This document shows positions 1 through 8,329 of a stretch of DNA of 64,000 bases, one piece after another. The notes under the pieces are model-generated. The model saw only the letters and a list, made by a program, of their open reading frames with translations. It made no database searches and was not told where the DNA came from. The translations under genes and the position numbers were made by a program. The DNA comes from Williamsia sp. DF01-3 (GTDB taxonomy: Bacteria > Actinomycetota > Actinomycetes > Mycobacteriales > Mycobacteriaceae): NCBI RefSeq assembly GCF_023051145.1, contig NZ_JALKFS010000005.1, positions 2,435,733-2,499,732 on the forward strand, read 5' to 3'. Numbering within the stretch: the stretch's first letter is position 1; each line of letters starts with the position of its first letter.

Positions 1-471
1 GATCAGGATGTCGGGTGGGGTGCGGAGCAATTGCCGGCGCTGTGCGGCCGGGGTGTCGCCCGATCGGACGCCGACCGTGATCTGGGGGACGGGCAGGTTC
101 AGGTCCTGCGCGGCCCGGGTGATCCCGATCAGGGGTGCGCGCAGGTTGCGCTCGACATCGACGGCAAGAGCCTTCAGCGGTGACACGTAGAGAACGCGCG
201 TGCCGGCGGTCTTGGCGCCGTCGGGAAGCGGGTCAGCGCCGAGCCGATCGAGTGCCCACAGGAATGCCGACAGCGTCTTGCCCGACCCGGTGGGGGCGAC
301 GACCAGGGTGTTCTGGCCGTCCGCGATGGAGTTCCATGCCCCGAGCTGTGCTGATGTGGGTGCCGGGAAGGCCGCGTCGAACCACGTACGGGTCGGCGCT
401 GTGAAGCGCTCCAGCACCTGCTGGGCGCTGGGCACGCCGGATGTCGAGGTGGGGGACTTGCGGGCGGCCAT
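1..471 (-). CDS. lhr: Lhr-type ATP-dependent DNA helicase, N-terminal part (runs off the window)
   Basis: This is the first 157 codons of a large helicase-related (Lhr) superfamily 2 helicase; the rest lies beyond base 1. The translated start (MAARKSPTSTSG) leads into an aromatic helicase-entry motif (WFDAAFPAPTSAQLGAW, about residues 30-46). A Walker A motif APTGSGKT follows at about 59-66 and then SAFLWALDRL, a pairing typical of Lhr. Motif Ia-like YVSPLKALAVDVERNL and a GITRAA..DLP..TVGVRSGDT stretch follow, again as in Lhr. Lhr proteins are 3'-5' helicases linked to DNA repair. An in-frame ATG at 486 would add five residues (MDHGA); neither start has a strong ribosome binding site. The gene is divergent from the cobalamin riboswitch and cbtB. 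Confidence 0.85.
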   Translation of the reverse strand, partial: MAARKSPTSTSGVPSAQQVLERFTAPTRTWFDAAFPAPTSAQLGAWNSIADGQNTLVVAPTGSGKTLSAFLWALDRLGADPLPDGAKTAGTRVLYVSPLKALAVDVERNLRAPLIGITRAAQDLNLPVPQITVGVRSGDTPAAQRRQLLRTPPDILI

Positions 472-591
472 TGCTCCATGATCCATGACGGGTCTGACAG
501 AGCGGGAGAACCAGTGACCGGGATCGTCGGCACCAGATCATTCGGCATGTCGGTGTTGACCGGGCAAAACGCCGCGGAATAGAGTCAGCGC

Positions 592-698
592 ACGTCGTGT
601 GAACGGGAAATCCGGTGCAAATCCGGAGCGGTCGCGCCACTGTGAGCTGATCTCAACCCACCGGGTGGAGCCGCAAGTCAGGGGACCGGGGCACGACA
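592..698 (+). promoter_or_regulatory. Cobalamin (B12) riboswitch
   Basis: The conserved core is visible: GGAAATCCGGTGCAAATCC, then GCGGTCGCGCCACTGTGA, then a variable stem and AGCCGCAAGTCAGGGGACC. GTCGTG (594-599) can pair with CACGAC (692-697) to close the P1 stem. It lies about 45 bases upstream of cbtB, whose ribosome binding site is GAGAGGAG. In this class, adenosylcobalamin binding turns down the downstream genes, which fits a cobalt uptake operon. The 5' boundary is approximate. Confidence 0.93.
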
Positions 699-744
699 CC
701 CACCAGGTCGACGCGGGGCGCGCATCCCGCGAGAGGAGATATCA

Positions 745-981
745 ATGTCGAGTTCTTCGGTCCCGCAACCGGTTTCGAGTGCCCCCACGTTGGCCGTCGC
801 GGTCCCGGACGTGTCGGTCGTGAATGCCGCACTCTGGCTGACCGCCACCACCATGGTCGCGTCCCTCGCCTACTACTTCCTCGGCTTCGACCAGGGCGCG
901 GTGTCGGTGTTCGGCAGCGACACCCACGTCCACGAGTACATCCACGACGCGCGCCATTTCCTCGGCTTCCCCTGCCACTGA
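745..981 (+). CDS. cbtB: CbtB cobalt transporter subunit
   Basis: This 78-residue protein has one central hydrophobic segment (about residues 28-48) and a histidine-rich C-terminus (HVHEYIHDARHFLGFPCH) characteristic of CbtB. CbtB and CbtA form a predicted cobalt transporter found next to B12 riboswitches, and the histidines probably contact the metal. The start has a clear ribosome binding site (GAGAGGAG, 731-738). It is followed after 12 bases by cbtA. The riboswitch just upstream implies repression when cobalamin is plentiful. The family assignment is firm; cobalt as the substrate is inferred from family and riboswitch. Confidence 0.9.
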   Translation: MSSSSVPQPVSSAPTLAVAVPDVSVVNAALWLTATTMVASLAYYFLGFDQGAVSVFGSDTHVHEYIHDARHFLGFPCH

Positions 982-993
982 GCAGGCGAACAC

Positions 994-1824
994 GTGGAAA
1001 AGAAGTTCATCGGCGCCGGACTGCTCTCAGGTCTGGTCGCCGGAATCGTCGCGTTCGTCTTCGCCCGGATCTACATCGAGCCCCTCGTCGACCGTGCCGT
1101 CGGGTATGAGGAAGGCCGGTCGCACGCCGAACTCGAACTGACCGGCGGATCTCACGCGCACGACCACGAGTTGTTCTCCCGGACGGTGCAGCAGAACTTC
1201 GGCGCCGGCGTGGGGTCGGTGGTGTTCGGCCTGATCATCGGGGCGTTCTTCGCCGTTGCCTTCACGGTTGTGTGGGCCTACGTCGGTCGGCGGTACCCGA
1301 CAACCGACCCGCGGACGGTGGCAGCCCTGCTCGCAGTCTGCGGATTCGTCGCGGTGTATCTCGTTCCCTTCAGCGCGTATCCCGCGAATCCGCCCGCTGT
1401 GGGTGGTGACGACACGATCGGGTCGCGCAGTGGCGCGTACCTGACGATCCTGCTGCTGTCGGTGGGATTCATGATCGCCGCAGCGGTCTTGGCGTTCTGG
1501 CTGGCACCGAAGATCGGTGGCCTGTATGCGGCAGTGGTGGCGGGCGTTGCATATCTGGCCGCGATCGCGGTCGCCGTGCTTCTGTTGCCGAGTTTCGACG
1601 AGGTGCCGGGCCCGCTCATGGACGGCCAGTCGATGGCGTTCCCGGGGTTCCCGGCCGATCTGCTCGGCGACTTCCGGTACTACTCGGTGATCAATCAGGT
1701 GATCTTGTGGGCAGTACTCGGCCTCGGATTCGCGCTGGCGCTCAACTGGATCGGCAAACATACGGCCCGCACGACCGGTGCAGGTGCTCGCAACGGGGCG
1801 GAAGGCGGAGCCCGCCCGACATGA
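994..1824 (+). CDS. cbtA: CbtA cobalt transporter subunit
   Basis: This 276-residue integral membrane protein starts at GTG 994. An N-terminal transmembrane helix (GAGLLSGLVAGIVAFVFARIY) is followed by a histidine-containing extracytoplasmic loop (GGSHAHDHELFSRTVQQNFGAG, roughly residues 52-73) and then several more hydrophobic segments. This matches the CbtA family, the partner of CbtB. It sits between cbtB (12 bases upstream) and the phosphatase-fold gene, which overlaps it by four bases (ATGA). It is probably co-regulated by the cobalamin riboswitch. The C-terminal tail is hydrophilic. Confidence 0.9.
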   Translation: MEKKFIGAGLLSGLVAGIVAFVFARIYIEPLVDRAVGYEEGRSHAELELTGGSHAHDHELFSRTVQQNFGAGVGSVVFGLIIGAFFAVAFTVVWAYVGRRYPTTDPRTVAALLAVCGFVAVYLVPFSAYPANPPAVGGDDTIGSRSGAYLTILLLSVGFMIAAAVLAFWLAPKIGGLYAAVVAGVAYLAAIAVAVLLLPSFDEVPGPLMDGQSMAFPGFPADLLGDFRYYSVINQVILWAVLGLGFALALNWIGKHTARTTGAGARNGAEGGARPT

Positions 1825-2393
1825 CGGGCCGACCCCCACTGGATCTCACAGTGGTCGTGGCTGCACGAACGGGCCCGAATGCAACGTTGGCTTTCGGGTC
1901 GCACGACGAGCCGCTGGACACCCGCGGACAAGCCGATGCCACGGGTCTGCAACTGCATTCGAATGCGAAAGTCTTTGTTGCTCCGGACGTTTCTGCGCGC
2001 AACACGGCCAGGTTGATGGGCGCGCGGGACGCAGACGTGGAACCGGCACTGCGGGCCATCGACCTGGGCCGATGGGCCGGCCTGCGGCCCGATCAGGTAG
2101 ATCCCGTCGAACTCGGCCAGTGGTTCGCCGACCCGACAGCGGCGCCGCATGGTGGGGAGAGTGTTGTCGATTTTGTTGGGCGCCTTGGCTGTTGGCTGCA
2201 GGACCGAGGCAGCGACGATGTCGCAGTGGTGGTCGCCGGGGGTACCGCCCAGGGTGTTGTCGCGGCCGCGATCGGAGCGGACTTCTTCGGCATCGAGGTC
2301 CGGCCTGCAGATGTGATCCGCTTACGTCGTCGCGGTGGCCGCTGGCGTCTGCGGCCGGGCGTTCGGGAATCGGTGAACCGCCTCGAAAAGTGA
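1821..2393 (+). CDS. Histidine-phosphatase-fold protein lacking both catalytic histidines
   Basis: This 190-residue protein is co-translated with cbtA (ATGA overlap). The fold is recognisable from the family pattern DEPLDTRGQADATGL near the start, RAIDLGRWAGL in the middle and PHGGESVVDFVGR later. These are typical of CobC-like (alpha-ribazole phosphatase-type) members of the histidine phosphatase superfamily. The N-terminal RHG motif reads R16-T17-G18, and the second catalytic-histidine segment reads VVVAGGTAQG where active members have SHGG. Both catalytic histidines are therefore absent. Family and position suggest a role connected to cobalamin or cobalt. Loss of catalysis is inferred from the missing residues, and the molecular role is unknown. 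Confidence 0.7.
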   Translation: MTGRPPLDLTVVVAARTGPNATLAFGSHDEPLDTRGQADATGLQLHSNAKVFVAPDVSARNTARLMGARDADVEPALRAIDLGRWAGLRPDQVDPVELGQWFADPTAAPHGGESVVDFVGRLGCWLQDRGSDDVAVVVAGGTAQGVVAAAIGADFFGIEVRPADVIRLRRRGGRWRLRPGVRESVNRLEK

Positions 2394-2443
2394 TCTCGGA
2401 TTCTAGTGTTGGTGCAGAACGTCGACATCCGAGGGGAATCTGC

Positions 2444-3682
2444 ATGTACGAGTGGTCCGAAGAAGATCTGATGGTGCGCGATGCCGTGCGCGGCTTCATC
2501 GACAAGGAGATCCGTCCGCACATCGATGAGCTCGAGACGGGCGTCCTTCCGCCCTACGACATCATCCGGAACCTGCTCAAGACCTTCGGCGTGGATGCGA
2601 TGGCCTCCGATGCCCTGGACAAGGAGTTCGCCAGGGATGAAGCGGTGGCCCGCGGGGAAGCCGAGCCCAAGACCGGTTCGGGAGGCGGCCCGGGGATGAC
2701 TTCGATGGGCGCCATCCTCAACATCGAACTGTCGGGCGTGAGCCTGGGCATCGTCGCCTCGATGGGTGTCAGTCTCGGACTCACCCCGTCGACGATCCGA
2801 TCCAAGGGCACGCTCGCCCAGAAGAAGCGGTGGCTGCCCGACCTGGTCACCATGAACAAGGTGGGCGCCTGGGCGATCACAGAGCCGGATTCGGGATCGG
2901 ATGCACTGGGTGGCATGAAGACCACTGTCCGGCGAGACGGCGACAACTACATCCTCAACGGCCAGAAGACATTCATCACCAACGGCCCGTTCGCGGACAC
3001 CGCGGTGGTCTTCGCCAAGCTCGATGACGGCGACTCGTCGGTCGACCGGCGCCAGCGCAAGGTCTTGACCTTTGTCCTCGACAAGGGCATGGAGGGCTTC
3101 ACTCAGGGCAAGCCGTTCAAGAAGATGGGCATCATGTCGTCGCCCACGGGCGAACTTTTCTTCGACAACGTGAAGCTCGACAAGGACCGGCTCCTCGGCG
3201 AGACAGAGGAGGTCGGTGCCAAAGGCGGCGGTGAGGGCGCCAAGGCCGGATTCGTGCTCGAGCGGGTCGGTATCGCCTCGCTGTCGCTGGGCATCATCAA
3301 CGAGTGCCAGCGTCTCTGCGTCGAATACGCCAAGCAGCGCACCCTGTGGGGCAAACCCATCGCCGATCTGCAGCTCATCCAGCTCAAGCTGGCCGAGATG
3401 GAGGTCGCCCGGATCAATGTGCAGAACATGGTCTTTCATGCCCTCGAACGGTCGCAGGCGGGCAAGCCGGTCGACCTCGCCGAGGCGTCGGCGATGAAGC
3501 TCTACTCATCACGCACGGCAACCGAGGTCGCGATGGAAGCCGTCCAGTTGTTCGGGGGCAACGGCTACATGGCCGAGTATCGGGTCGAGCAACTGGCCCG
3601 CGACGCGAAGTCGCTGATGATCTACGCAGGCAGCAACGAAGTGCAGATCACTCACGTCGCCAAGGGTGTCCTGGCGCGGTAG
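2444..3682 (+). CDS. Acyl-CoA dehydrogenase
   Basis: This 412-residue flavoprotein of the acyl-CoA dehydrogenase family introduces a trans-2 double bond into acyl-CoA thioesters. It shows AWAITEPDSGSDA (FAD/substrate contact), NGQKTFITNG, and the C-terminal QLFGGNGYM.EY.VEQLARDAK plus IYAGSNEVQ signatures. Start ATG 2444 is preceded by GAGGGG (2431-2436); the reading frame is open far upstream but upstream translation resembles nothing. There is a 35-residue insertion-like stretch (ARGEAEPKTGSGGGPGMTS) before the substrate region, so it is longer than short-chain family members. It stands alone with its own terminator. The exact substrate chain cannot be told from sequence. Confidence 0.9.
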   Translation: MYEWSEEDLMVRDAVRGFIDKEIRPHIDELETGVLPPYDIIRNLLKTFGVDAMASDALDKEFARDEAVARGEAEPKTGSGGGPGMTSMGAILNIELSGVSLGIVASMGVSLGLTPSTIRSKGTLAQKKRWLPDLVTMNKVGAWAITEPDSGSDALGGMKTTVRRDGDNYILNGQKTFITNGPFADTAVVFAKLDDGDSSVDRRQRKVLTFVLDKGMEGFTQGKPFKKMGIMSSPTGELFFDNVKLDKDRLLGETEEVGAKGGGEGAKAGFVLERVGIASLSLGIINECQRLCVEYAKQRTLWGKPIADLQLIQLKLAEMEVARINVQNMVFHALERSQAGKPVDLAEASAMKLYSSRTATEVAMEAVQLFGGNGYMAEYRVEQLARDAKSLMIYAGSNEVQITHVAKGVLAR

Positions 3683-3697
3683 TTCTTCTGGACCAAG

Positions 3698-3745
3698 CCC
3701 ACCTCCGCCCGGTAATGCAAGGCCCGGGCCCGGAGGTGGGTTTCT
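3698..3745 (+). terminator. Rho-independent terminator after the acyl-CoA dehydrogenase
   Basis: CCCACCTCCG (3698-3707) is the exact inverse complement of CGGAGGTGGG (3731-3740), and TTTCTT follows immediately. It lies 16 bases after the stop codon, so it should end acyl-CoA dehydrogenase transcription before the TetR operon. Confidence 0.8.
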
Positions 3746-3766
3746 TCAGTTGTGTGGCCAACTTAC

Positions 3767-3784
3767 AAACAGACTGGACTGTTT
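3767..3784. promoter_or_regulatory. Candidate TetR operator
   Basis: AAACAG (3767-3772) and CTGTTT (3779-3784) form an 18-base inverted repeat centred about 35 bases upstream of the TetR start codon. Its size and position suit autoregulation by the TetR protein encoded next. This is a sequence observation only; binding is inferred. Confidence 0.5.
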
Positions 3785-3810
3785 CTTAATTCTTCGCTAA
3801 CCTCACCGAT

Positions 3811-4419
3811 GTGGCGACCAACACACGGGTGACGGAGGAGACCGGCCATGCTCCGTCGCCGAGTCGAACCCAGGCCGAGCGCACTGCGCAGATGCGGGCG
3901 CGACTGCTCGACGCAGCAATTTCGTGCCTGATCGACAACGGCTACTCCGGGACCAGCACCCAGGAGATCTCTCGACGCGCGGGGGTGTCCCGCGGCGCCC
4001 AGTTGCACCATTTCCCGACCAAGGAATCGTTGGTCGTCGCGGCGGTCGAGCACCTGGTGGAACAGCGGCTGGATGAACTGCTCGGAGCTCATGCGAGTGG
4101 CGAGGTTCCCGGGGTCGAGGTATTTCTCGACGCCTTCTCGGGTCCGCTTTTCTACGCCGCCCTCGAGTTGTGGATCGCGGCCCGGACCGATCCAGCGCTG
4201 CATGCAGCTGTGCTGCCGCTCGAGGCGCGGGTCAACGAGGCCATCCACACCGGTGGCGCCGCAATCTTCGGTGACCGGATGTCGCCTGAGGCCATCGAGA
4301 TCAGTGTCGAACTCGCCCGTGGACTGGCGGTCTCGGCACTGTTCCGCAACGAGAAGTCCGACCGCGAGCTCCGCAAGCGGTTGATACCGATATGGGAGGC
4401 AATGGTGACCACCACATGA
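3811..4419 (+). CDS. TetR-family transcriptional regulator
   Basis: This 202-residue protein starts at GTG 3811. An N-terminal TetR helix-turn-helix is evident: RARLLDAAISCLIDNGYSGTS, then QEISRRAGVSRGAQLHHFPTKESLV at about residues 50-75. The rest is a helical ligand-binding domain. Its last four bases overlap the start of the monooxygenase gene (ATGA), so it heads an operon of four oxidation/decarboxylation genes that it probably controls. A palindrome at 3767-3784 is a likely operator. The inducer may be a ketone or steroid-like compound, judging only from the downstream enzymes. Confidence 0.9.
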   Translation: MATNTRVTEETGHAPSPSRTQAERTAQMRARLLDAAISCLIDNGYSGTSTQEISRRAGVSRGAQLHHFPTKESLVVAAVEHLVEQRLDELLGAHASGEVPGVEVFLDAFSGPLFYAALELWIAARTDPALHAAVLPLEARVNEAIHTGGAAIFGDRMSPEAIEISVELARGLAVSALFRNEKSDRELRKRLIPIWEAMVTTT

Positions 4420-5957
4420 CCGCGCTGAGTTCAGATCCGATCGAACAGCACGATCTTCCGGCGTCCGTGCACACGTTGATCGTCGGCACCGGTTTCGCCG
4501 GCATGGCTGCGGCACACAAGATTCTCGCCGACACCCCGTCGGCCGACGTCCTGATCATCGAGCGCGCAAGCGATGTCGGCGGGACGTGGCGAGACAACAC
4601 GTACCCGGGTGCCGCATGCGACGTGCCGAGCAATCTGTATTCGTTCTCGTTCGCCCAGAGCCCGGAGTGGACGCACAACTACGCTCGCCAGCCGGAGATC
4701 TTCGCGTACCTGCGATCGGTCGCGGACCAGCGCGGCTTGCGCGATCGCACCGTCTTCGAGTGTGAACTGCTCGGCGCGCAGTGGGACGCAGACAAGGCGC
4801 GCTGGTCGGTGTCGACCTCGCGCGGACAGATCGAGGCGCAGGTCCTGATCGCCGCCACCGGTACGCTGTCCAACCCCAGCTATCCCGACGTCCCCGGCAT
4901 CGGCGAGTTCACCGGGACGATGTTTCACAGCGCCACCTGGAACCACGACTTCGATCCGGCGGGTAAGCGCATCGCCGTTGTCGGGACCGGGGCCTCTGCG
5001 ATCCAGTTCGTACCTGAATTGGCCGGTCCTGCAGCCCATGTGACGGTCTTTCAGCGGACGCCCGCGTGGATCATCCCGCGGCTCGACCGACAGATCGGCA
5101 AGCTCGAACGCACGCTGTATCGCCTGGCGCCGTTCACCCAACGATTCGCACGCAACAGTCTGTACTTCTACCGCGAGGCCTACGTCGTCGCCCTGGCAAA
5201 GTTCACGTTCCTGCTGCCGCTGTTCAAGCTCTTGGCCATGAGTCAACTACGCAAGCAGGTCAAGGATCCGGTGCTGCGTAAGAAGCTGACGCCGAAGTTC
5301 ACCATCGGTTGCAAGCGAATGTTGCTCAGCAACACATGGTTGTCCACGCTTGCGCGCGAAGACGTCACCCTCGTGGACACCGGCATGGCGGCGGTGACCG
5401 CCAACGGCGTTGTCGACGGCGCCGGCCGCGAACACGAGGTCGACGCCATCGTGTTCGGCACCGGGTTCACCGCCACCGAGCCGCCGGTGGCCAGCGTGCT
5501 CTACGGCGAAGACGGGCGCACCCTTGCCGACACCTGGAACGGCAGCCCGAATGCGTATCGCGGCACCACCGTTCACGGCTTCCCGAACCTGTTCCTCATG
5601 TATGGGCCGAACACCAACCTCGGTCACAGTTCCATCGTCTTCATGCTGGAGTCGCAGGCCGCGTACATCAGTTCGGCGATCACCCAGATGCGTTCTCGCA
5701 ACATCGCTTCGGTGAACGTCAACAAGCGCAAGCAGGCCGAATACAACCAGGGAATCGACCAGCAACTCGAGGGCACGGTGTGGAACTCGGGCGGCTGTTC
5801 GAGCTGGTATTTCGACAAGAACGGCCGGAACTCGGTCATGTGGCCGACATTCACGTGGGAGTTCCGACAAGCGTTGCGCTCGGCTGATCTGAGTGACTAC
5901 GACCTCGGCCGCGGCACGGTGCCCGCGCCTCGACCACGCGAAAGTGAGCCGGCATGA
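4416..5957 (+). CDS. Flavin-containing (Baeyer-Villiger-type) monooxygenase
   Basis: This 513-residue FAD/NADPH monooxygenase has a Rossmann motif GTGFAG at about residues 24-29 and GGTWRDNTYPGAACD at 55-69. The Baeyer-Villiger fingerprint FxGxxxHxxxW reads FTGTMFHSATW at 165-175, and a second Rossmann motif is GTGAS at 190-194. Such enzymes insert oxygen next to a carbonyl to make esters or lactones, or oxidise heteroatoms. The start was placed at ATG 4416 because it forms the ATGA overlap with the TetR gene; an in-frame ATG at 4392 adds eight residues. It overlaps the choD-like gene by four bases, so both are probably translated together. Confidence 0.88.
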   Translation: MTALSSDPIEQHDLPASVHTLIVGTGFAGMAAAHKILADTPSADVLIIERASDVGGTWRDNTYPGAACDVPSNLYSFSFAQSPEWTHNYARQPEIFAYLRSVADQRGLRDRTVFECELLGAQWDADKARWSVSTSRGQIEAQVLIAATGTLSNPSYPDVPGIGEFTGTMFHSATWNHDFDPAGKRIAVVGTGASAIQFVPELAGPAAHVTVFQRTPAWIIPRLDRQIGKLERTLYRLAPFTQRFARNSLYFYREAYVVALAKFTFLLPLFKLLAMSQLRKQVKDPVLRKKLTPKFTIGCKRMLLSNTWLSTLAREDVTLVDTGMAAVTANGVVDGAGREHEVDAIVFGTGFTATEPPVASVLYGEDGRTLADTWNGSPNAYRGTTVHGFPNLFLMYGPNTNLGHSSIVFMLESQAAYISSAITQMRSRNIASVNVNKRKQAEYNQGIDQQLEGTVWNSGGCSSWYFDKNGRNSVMWPTFTWEFRQALRSADLSDYDLGRGTVPAPRPRESEPA

Positions 5958-7660
5958 ACGACTATGACGTGGTGGTCGTCGGATCAGGTTTCGGCGGATC
6001 GGTTGCCGCGCTACGGCTGGCCGAAAAGGGCTACAAGGTGGCCGTTCTCGAGGCCGGCCGCAGATTCACCGACGATCAGCTGCCCAAGACGAGCTGGCGA
6101 CTCCGCAAGTACCTCTGGGCGCCGTGGCTGGGATGCTATGGGCTGCAACGCATCCATCTCCTGCCCGACGTGTTGGTGATGGCCGGCGCGGGAGTGGGCG
6201 GCGGGTCGCTCAACTATGCCAACACTCTCTATCAACCACCGAAGCGCTTCTTCGACGACCCGCAGTGGGGACACATCACCGACTGGCAGGACGAGCTGAA
6301 CCCGTACTACGACCAGGCCCGTCGCATGCTCGGGGTGGTGGACAACCCGCTGGTCACGGCGGCGGACAAGGTGATGCGCGAGGTCGCCGACGACATGGGG
6401 GTGGGGGACACGTTCACCACCACGCCGGTCGGCGTGTTCTTCGGCAACGGCACAGAGCGAGAGTCCGATCCGTTCTTCGGCGGGGTCGGGCCCGAACGGA
6501 CAGCTTGCACCGAGTGCGGCTCCTGCATGACCGGCTGCCGTGTGGGCGCCAAGAACACACTGGTCAAGAACTACCTGCACCTCGCCGAGAACGCGGGGGT
6601 CACCGTGTTGCCTCTCACCACGGTGCGGGCGGTGCGGCCCTCCGCCGAAGGGTACGAAGTCGTCACCCGCCGCACCGGTGCCAAACTCCGGCGCAAGGAC
6701 ACCTCGATCTTCACCGGTCAGGTGGTCTTCGCTGCCGGCACGTACGGCACCCAGAAGTTGTTGTTGGCCATGAAGGAAACCGGTGAGCTGCCTGAGCTGT
6801 CCGACCAACTCGGGTCGGTGGTCCGCACCAACAGCGAGGCAGTGCTGGCCGCGACAGCTCGTGATCGAAAAGTCGACTACACACAGGGCATTGCCATCAC
6901 GTCGTCGTTCCACCCCGACGACCACACCCACATCGAGCCGGTGCGATACGGCAAGGGCAGCAACGCCATCGGCTTGCTCCAGACCGTGCTGTCCGATGGC
7001 GGCGGGCCGGTCCCGCGAGTGTTCAAGACCATCGGGGTGGCTTTGCGGCACCCCGCAGCGTTCATCCGCAGTTTGTCCGTGCGGCACTGGTCAGAGAAGA
7101 CGGTGATCGCGCTGGTGATGCAGACCGACGACAACTCGCTCGAATTGGGCTCCAAACGTACGATTTTCGGTCGGCAGCTGACCAGCCGTCGCGGAGCGGG
7201 TGATCCGCCTCCGTCATGGATACCCCAGGGCCACAAAGCCATCAGGTTGCTTGCCGACAAGATCGACGGAGACCCGGGTGGTTCCATCGCCGAAGTGGTC
7301 AACATTCCGATGACCGCGCACTTCCTCGGCGGATGTGTGATCGGTGCCGACGCCGACCACGGTGTCGTCGATCCCTACCACCGCATCTACGGGCATCCGG
7401 GTCTTCATGTGGTGGATGGCTCGGCGGTGAGCGCGAACCTCGGTGTCAATCCGTCGTTGACGATCACCGCTCAGGCCGAACGAGCGATCGCGATGTGGCC
7501 CAACAAGGGTGAGCAGGACAAGCGCCCGGGCCTCGGTGAGCCGTACCGACGCGTTGCTGCCACGGCGCCACGATCACCGGTGGTCCCCGAGAGTGCGCCA
7601 GGAGCACTGCGCCTGCCCCTGTTCGTCACGATGCCGGAGTCCGCGAAAGGGGCATGCTGA
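5954..7660 (+). CDS. choD: ChoD-like GMC oxidoreductase (cholesterol oxidase family)
   Basis: This 568-residue flavoprotein closely follows the recalled M. tuberculosis ChoD sequence. It has FAD motif GSGFGGSVAALRL, EAGRRF, WAP.LGCYG.QRIH, GAGVGGGSLNYANTLY and ECGSCMTGCRVGAKNTLVKNYL. Near the end are NIPMTAHFLGGCVIG and VVDGSAVSANLGVNPSLTI. The cysteine cluster CTECGSCMTGC resembles a small iron-sulfur or structural site conserved in this branch. Known ChoD proteins were annotated as cholesterol oxidases, though a role in sterol catabolism has been questioned. It sits between a Baeyer-Villiger-type enzyme and a decarboxylase-like gene with overlapping ends, suggesting a shared ketone or alcohol substrate. 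Confidence 0.88.
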   Translation: MNDYDVVVVGSGFGGSVAALRLAEKGYKVAVLEAGRRFTDDQLPKTSWRLRKYLWAPWLGCYGLQRIHLLPDVLVMAGAGVGGGSLNYANTLYQPPKRFFDDPQWGHITDWQDELNPYYDQARRMLGVVDNPLVTAADKVMREVADDMGVGDTFTTTPVGVFFGNGTERESDPFFGGVGPERTACTECGSCMTGCRVGAKNTLVKNYLHLAENAGVTVLPLTTVRAVRPSAEGYEVVTRRTGAKLRRKDTSIFTGQVVFAAGTYGTQKLLLAMKETGELPELSDQLGSVVRTNSEAVLAATARDRKVDYTQGIAITSSFHPDDHTHIEPVRYGKGSNAIGLLQTVLSDGGGPVPRVFKTIGVALRHPAAFIRSLSVRHWSEKTVIALVMQTDDNSLELGSKRTIFGRQLTSRRGAGDPPPSWIPQGHKAIRLLADKIDGDPGGSIAEVVNIPMTAHFLGGCVIGADADHGVVDPYHRIYGHPGLHVVDGSAVSANLGVNPSLTITAQAERAIAMWPNKGEQDKRPGLGEPYRRVAATAPRSPVVPESAPGALRLPLFVTMPESAKGAC

Positions 7661-8310
7661 TGTGGAGTGTTGCCGAGTCCGCGATCGAGCCAGGAGACGT
7701 GCCGATCAGTTCGCCGCCGCCGTGGCCGGCTGCGGTGCGCGCCACCCTGTGGTGGCATCGGAGCACAGAGCAGGCCAAGGCCATCGGCCCGAAGGGCCCT
7801 GTCCTCCCGATCACCATCGGCATGGTCGTCGACTATCTCGAGTCGCCCGTGGGCCCGTACCGGGAGATCCTGGCGAGCCCGGTACTGCGACGACCCGGCG
7901 GCGGCCTCGGCGCACTGCCGCGAATGTCGGTGCCGTTCATCGCCGTCGACTCCGCGGCCTCGGTCCATGGCGGGCGTGAGCACTGGAGTCTGCCGAAGGT
8001 CCTGGCCGAGTTCACGGGCGACGTACTCGCGGGTTCTGGTGCCGGGGGCCCGGACTGGACCGTCCAGACACAATCCGAGGGCCGTGGCCCGGAATTCCCG
8101 ATCAAGGGCGGTCTCGGATTCGCCCAGCCGGTCGACGGTACCCTGCTGCTGGCCGGGTCCAAGCTCACCGGCAAAGCGCGCTATGCCCGGGTCACCGTGC
8201 TCTCCGAGGGCCCGACGTTGTCGCAGTGGCTGAAACCCGGGACCCACCACGGACTCCAGATTGTTTCCGGCCGGATGGAGACAGGCCCTGCGACCCGGCT
8301 CACCACCTAG
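7654..8310 (+). CDS. Acetoacetate-decarboxylase-like protein
   Basis: This 218-residue protein resembles the acetoacetate decarboxylase superfamily. The segment VHGGREHWSLPKVLAEF carries a lysine at residue 115, matching the Schiff-base lysine region (GRE.WG.PK) of true acetoacetate decarboxylases, though the following second lysine is replaced by valine. Start ATG 7654 overlaps the preceding gene; ATG 7660 is an alternative. True decarboxylation is uncertain, because many family members have other activities on keto acids. It closes the TetR operon and runs convergently into the molybdenum hydroxylase with only 19 bases between stops. Confidence 0.7.
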   Translation: MLMWSVAESAIEPGDVPISSPPPWPAAVRATLWWHRSTEQAKAIGPKGPVLPITIGMVVDYLESPVGPYREILASPVLRRPGGGLGALPRMSVPFIAVDSAASVHGGREHWSLPKVLAEFTGDVLAGSGAGGPDWTVQTQSEGRGPEFPIKGGLGFAQPVDGTLLLAGSKLTGKARYARVTVLSEGPTLSQWLKPGTHHGLQIVSGRMETGPATRLTT

Positions 8311-8329
8311 ACAAGAGCCCGGTCAGCGG

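Noticed and set aside
1778-2443. Upstream extension of the acyl-CoA dehydrogenase frame
   Set aside because: It overlaps the phosphatase-fold gene in another frame and looks non-coding; ATG 2444 has a good ribosome site.
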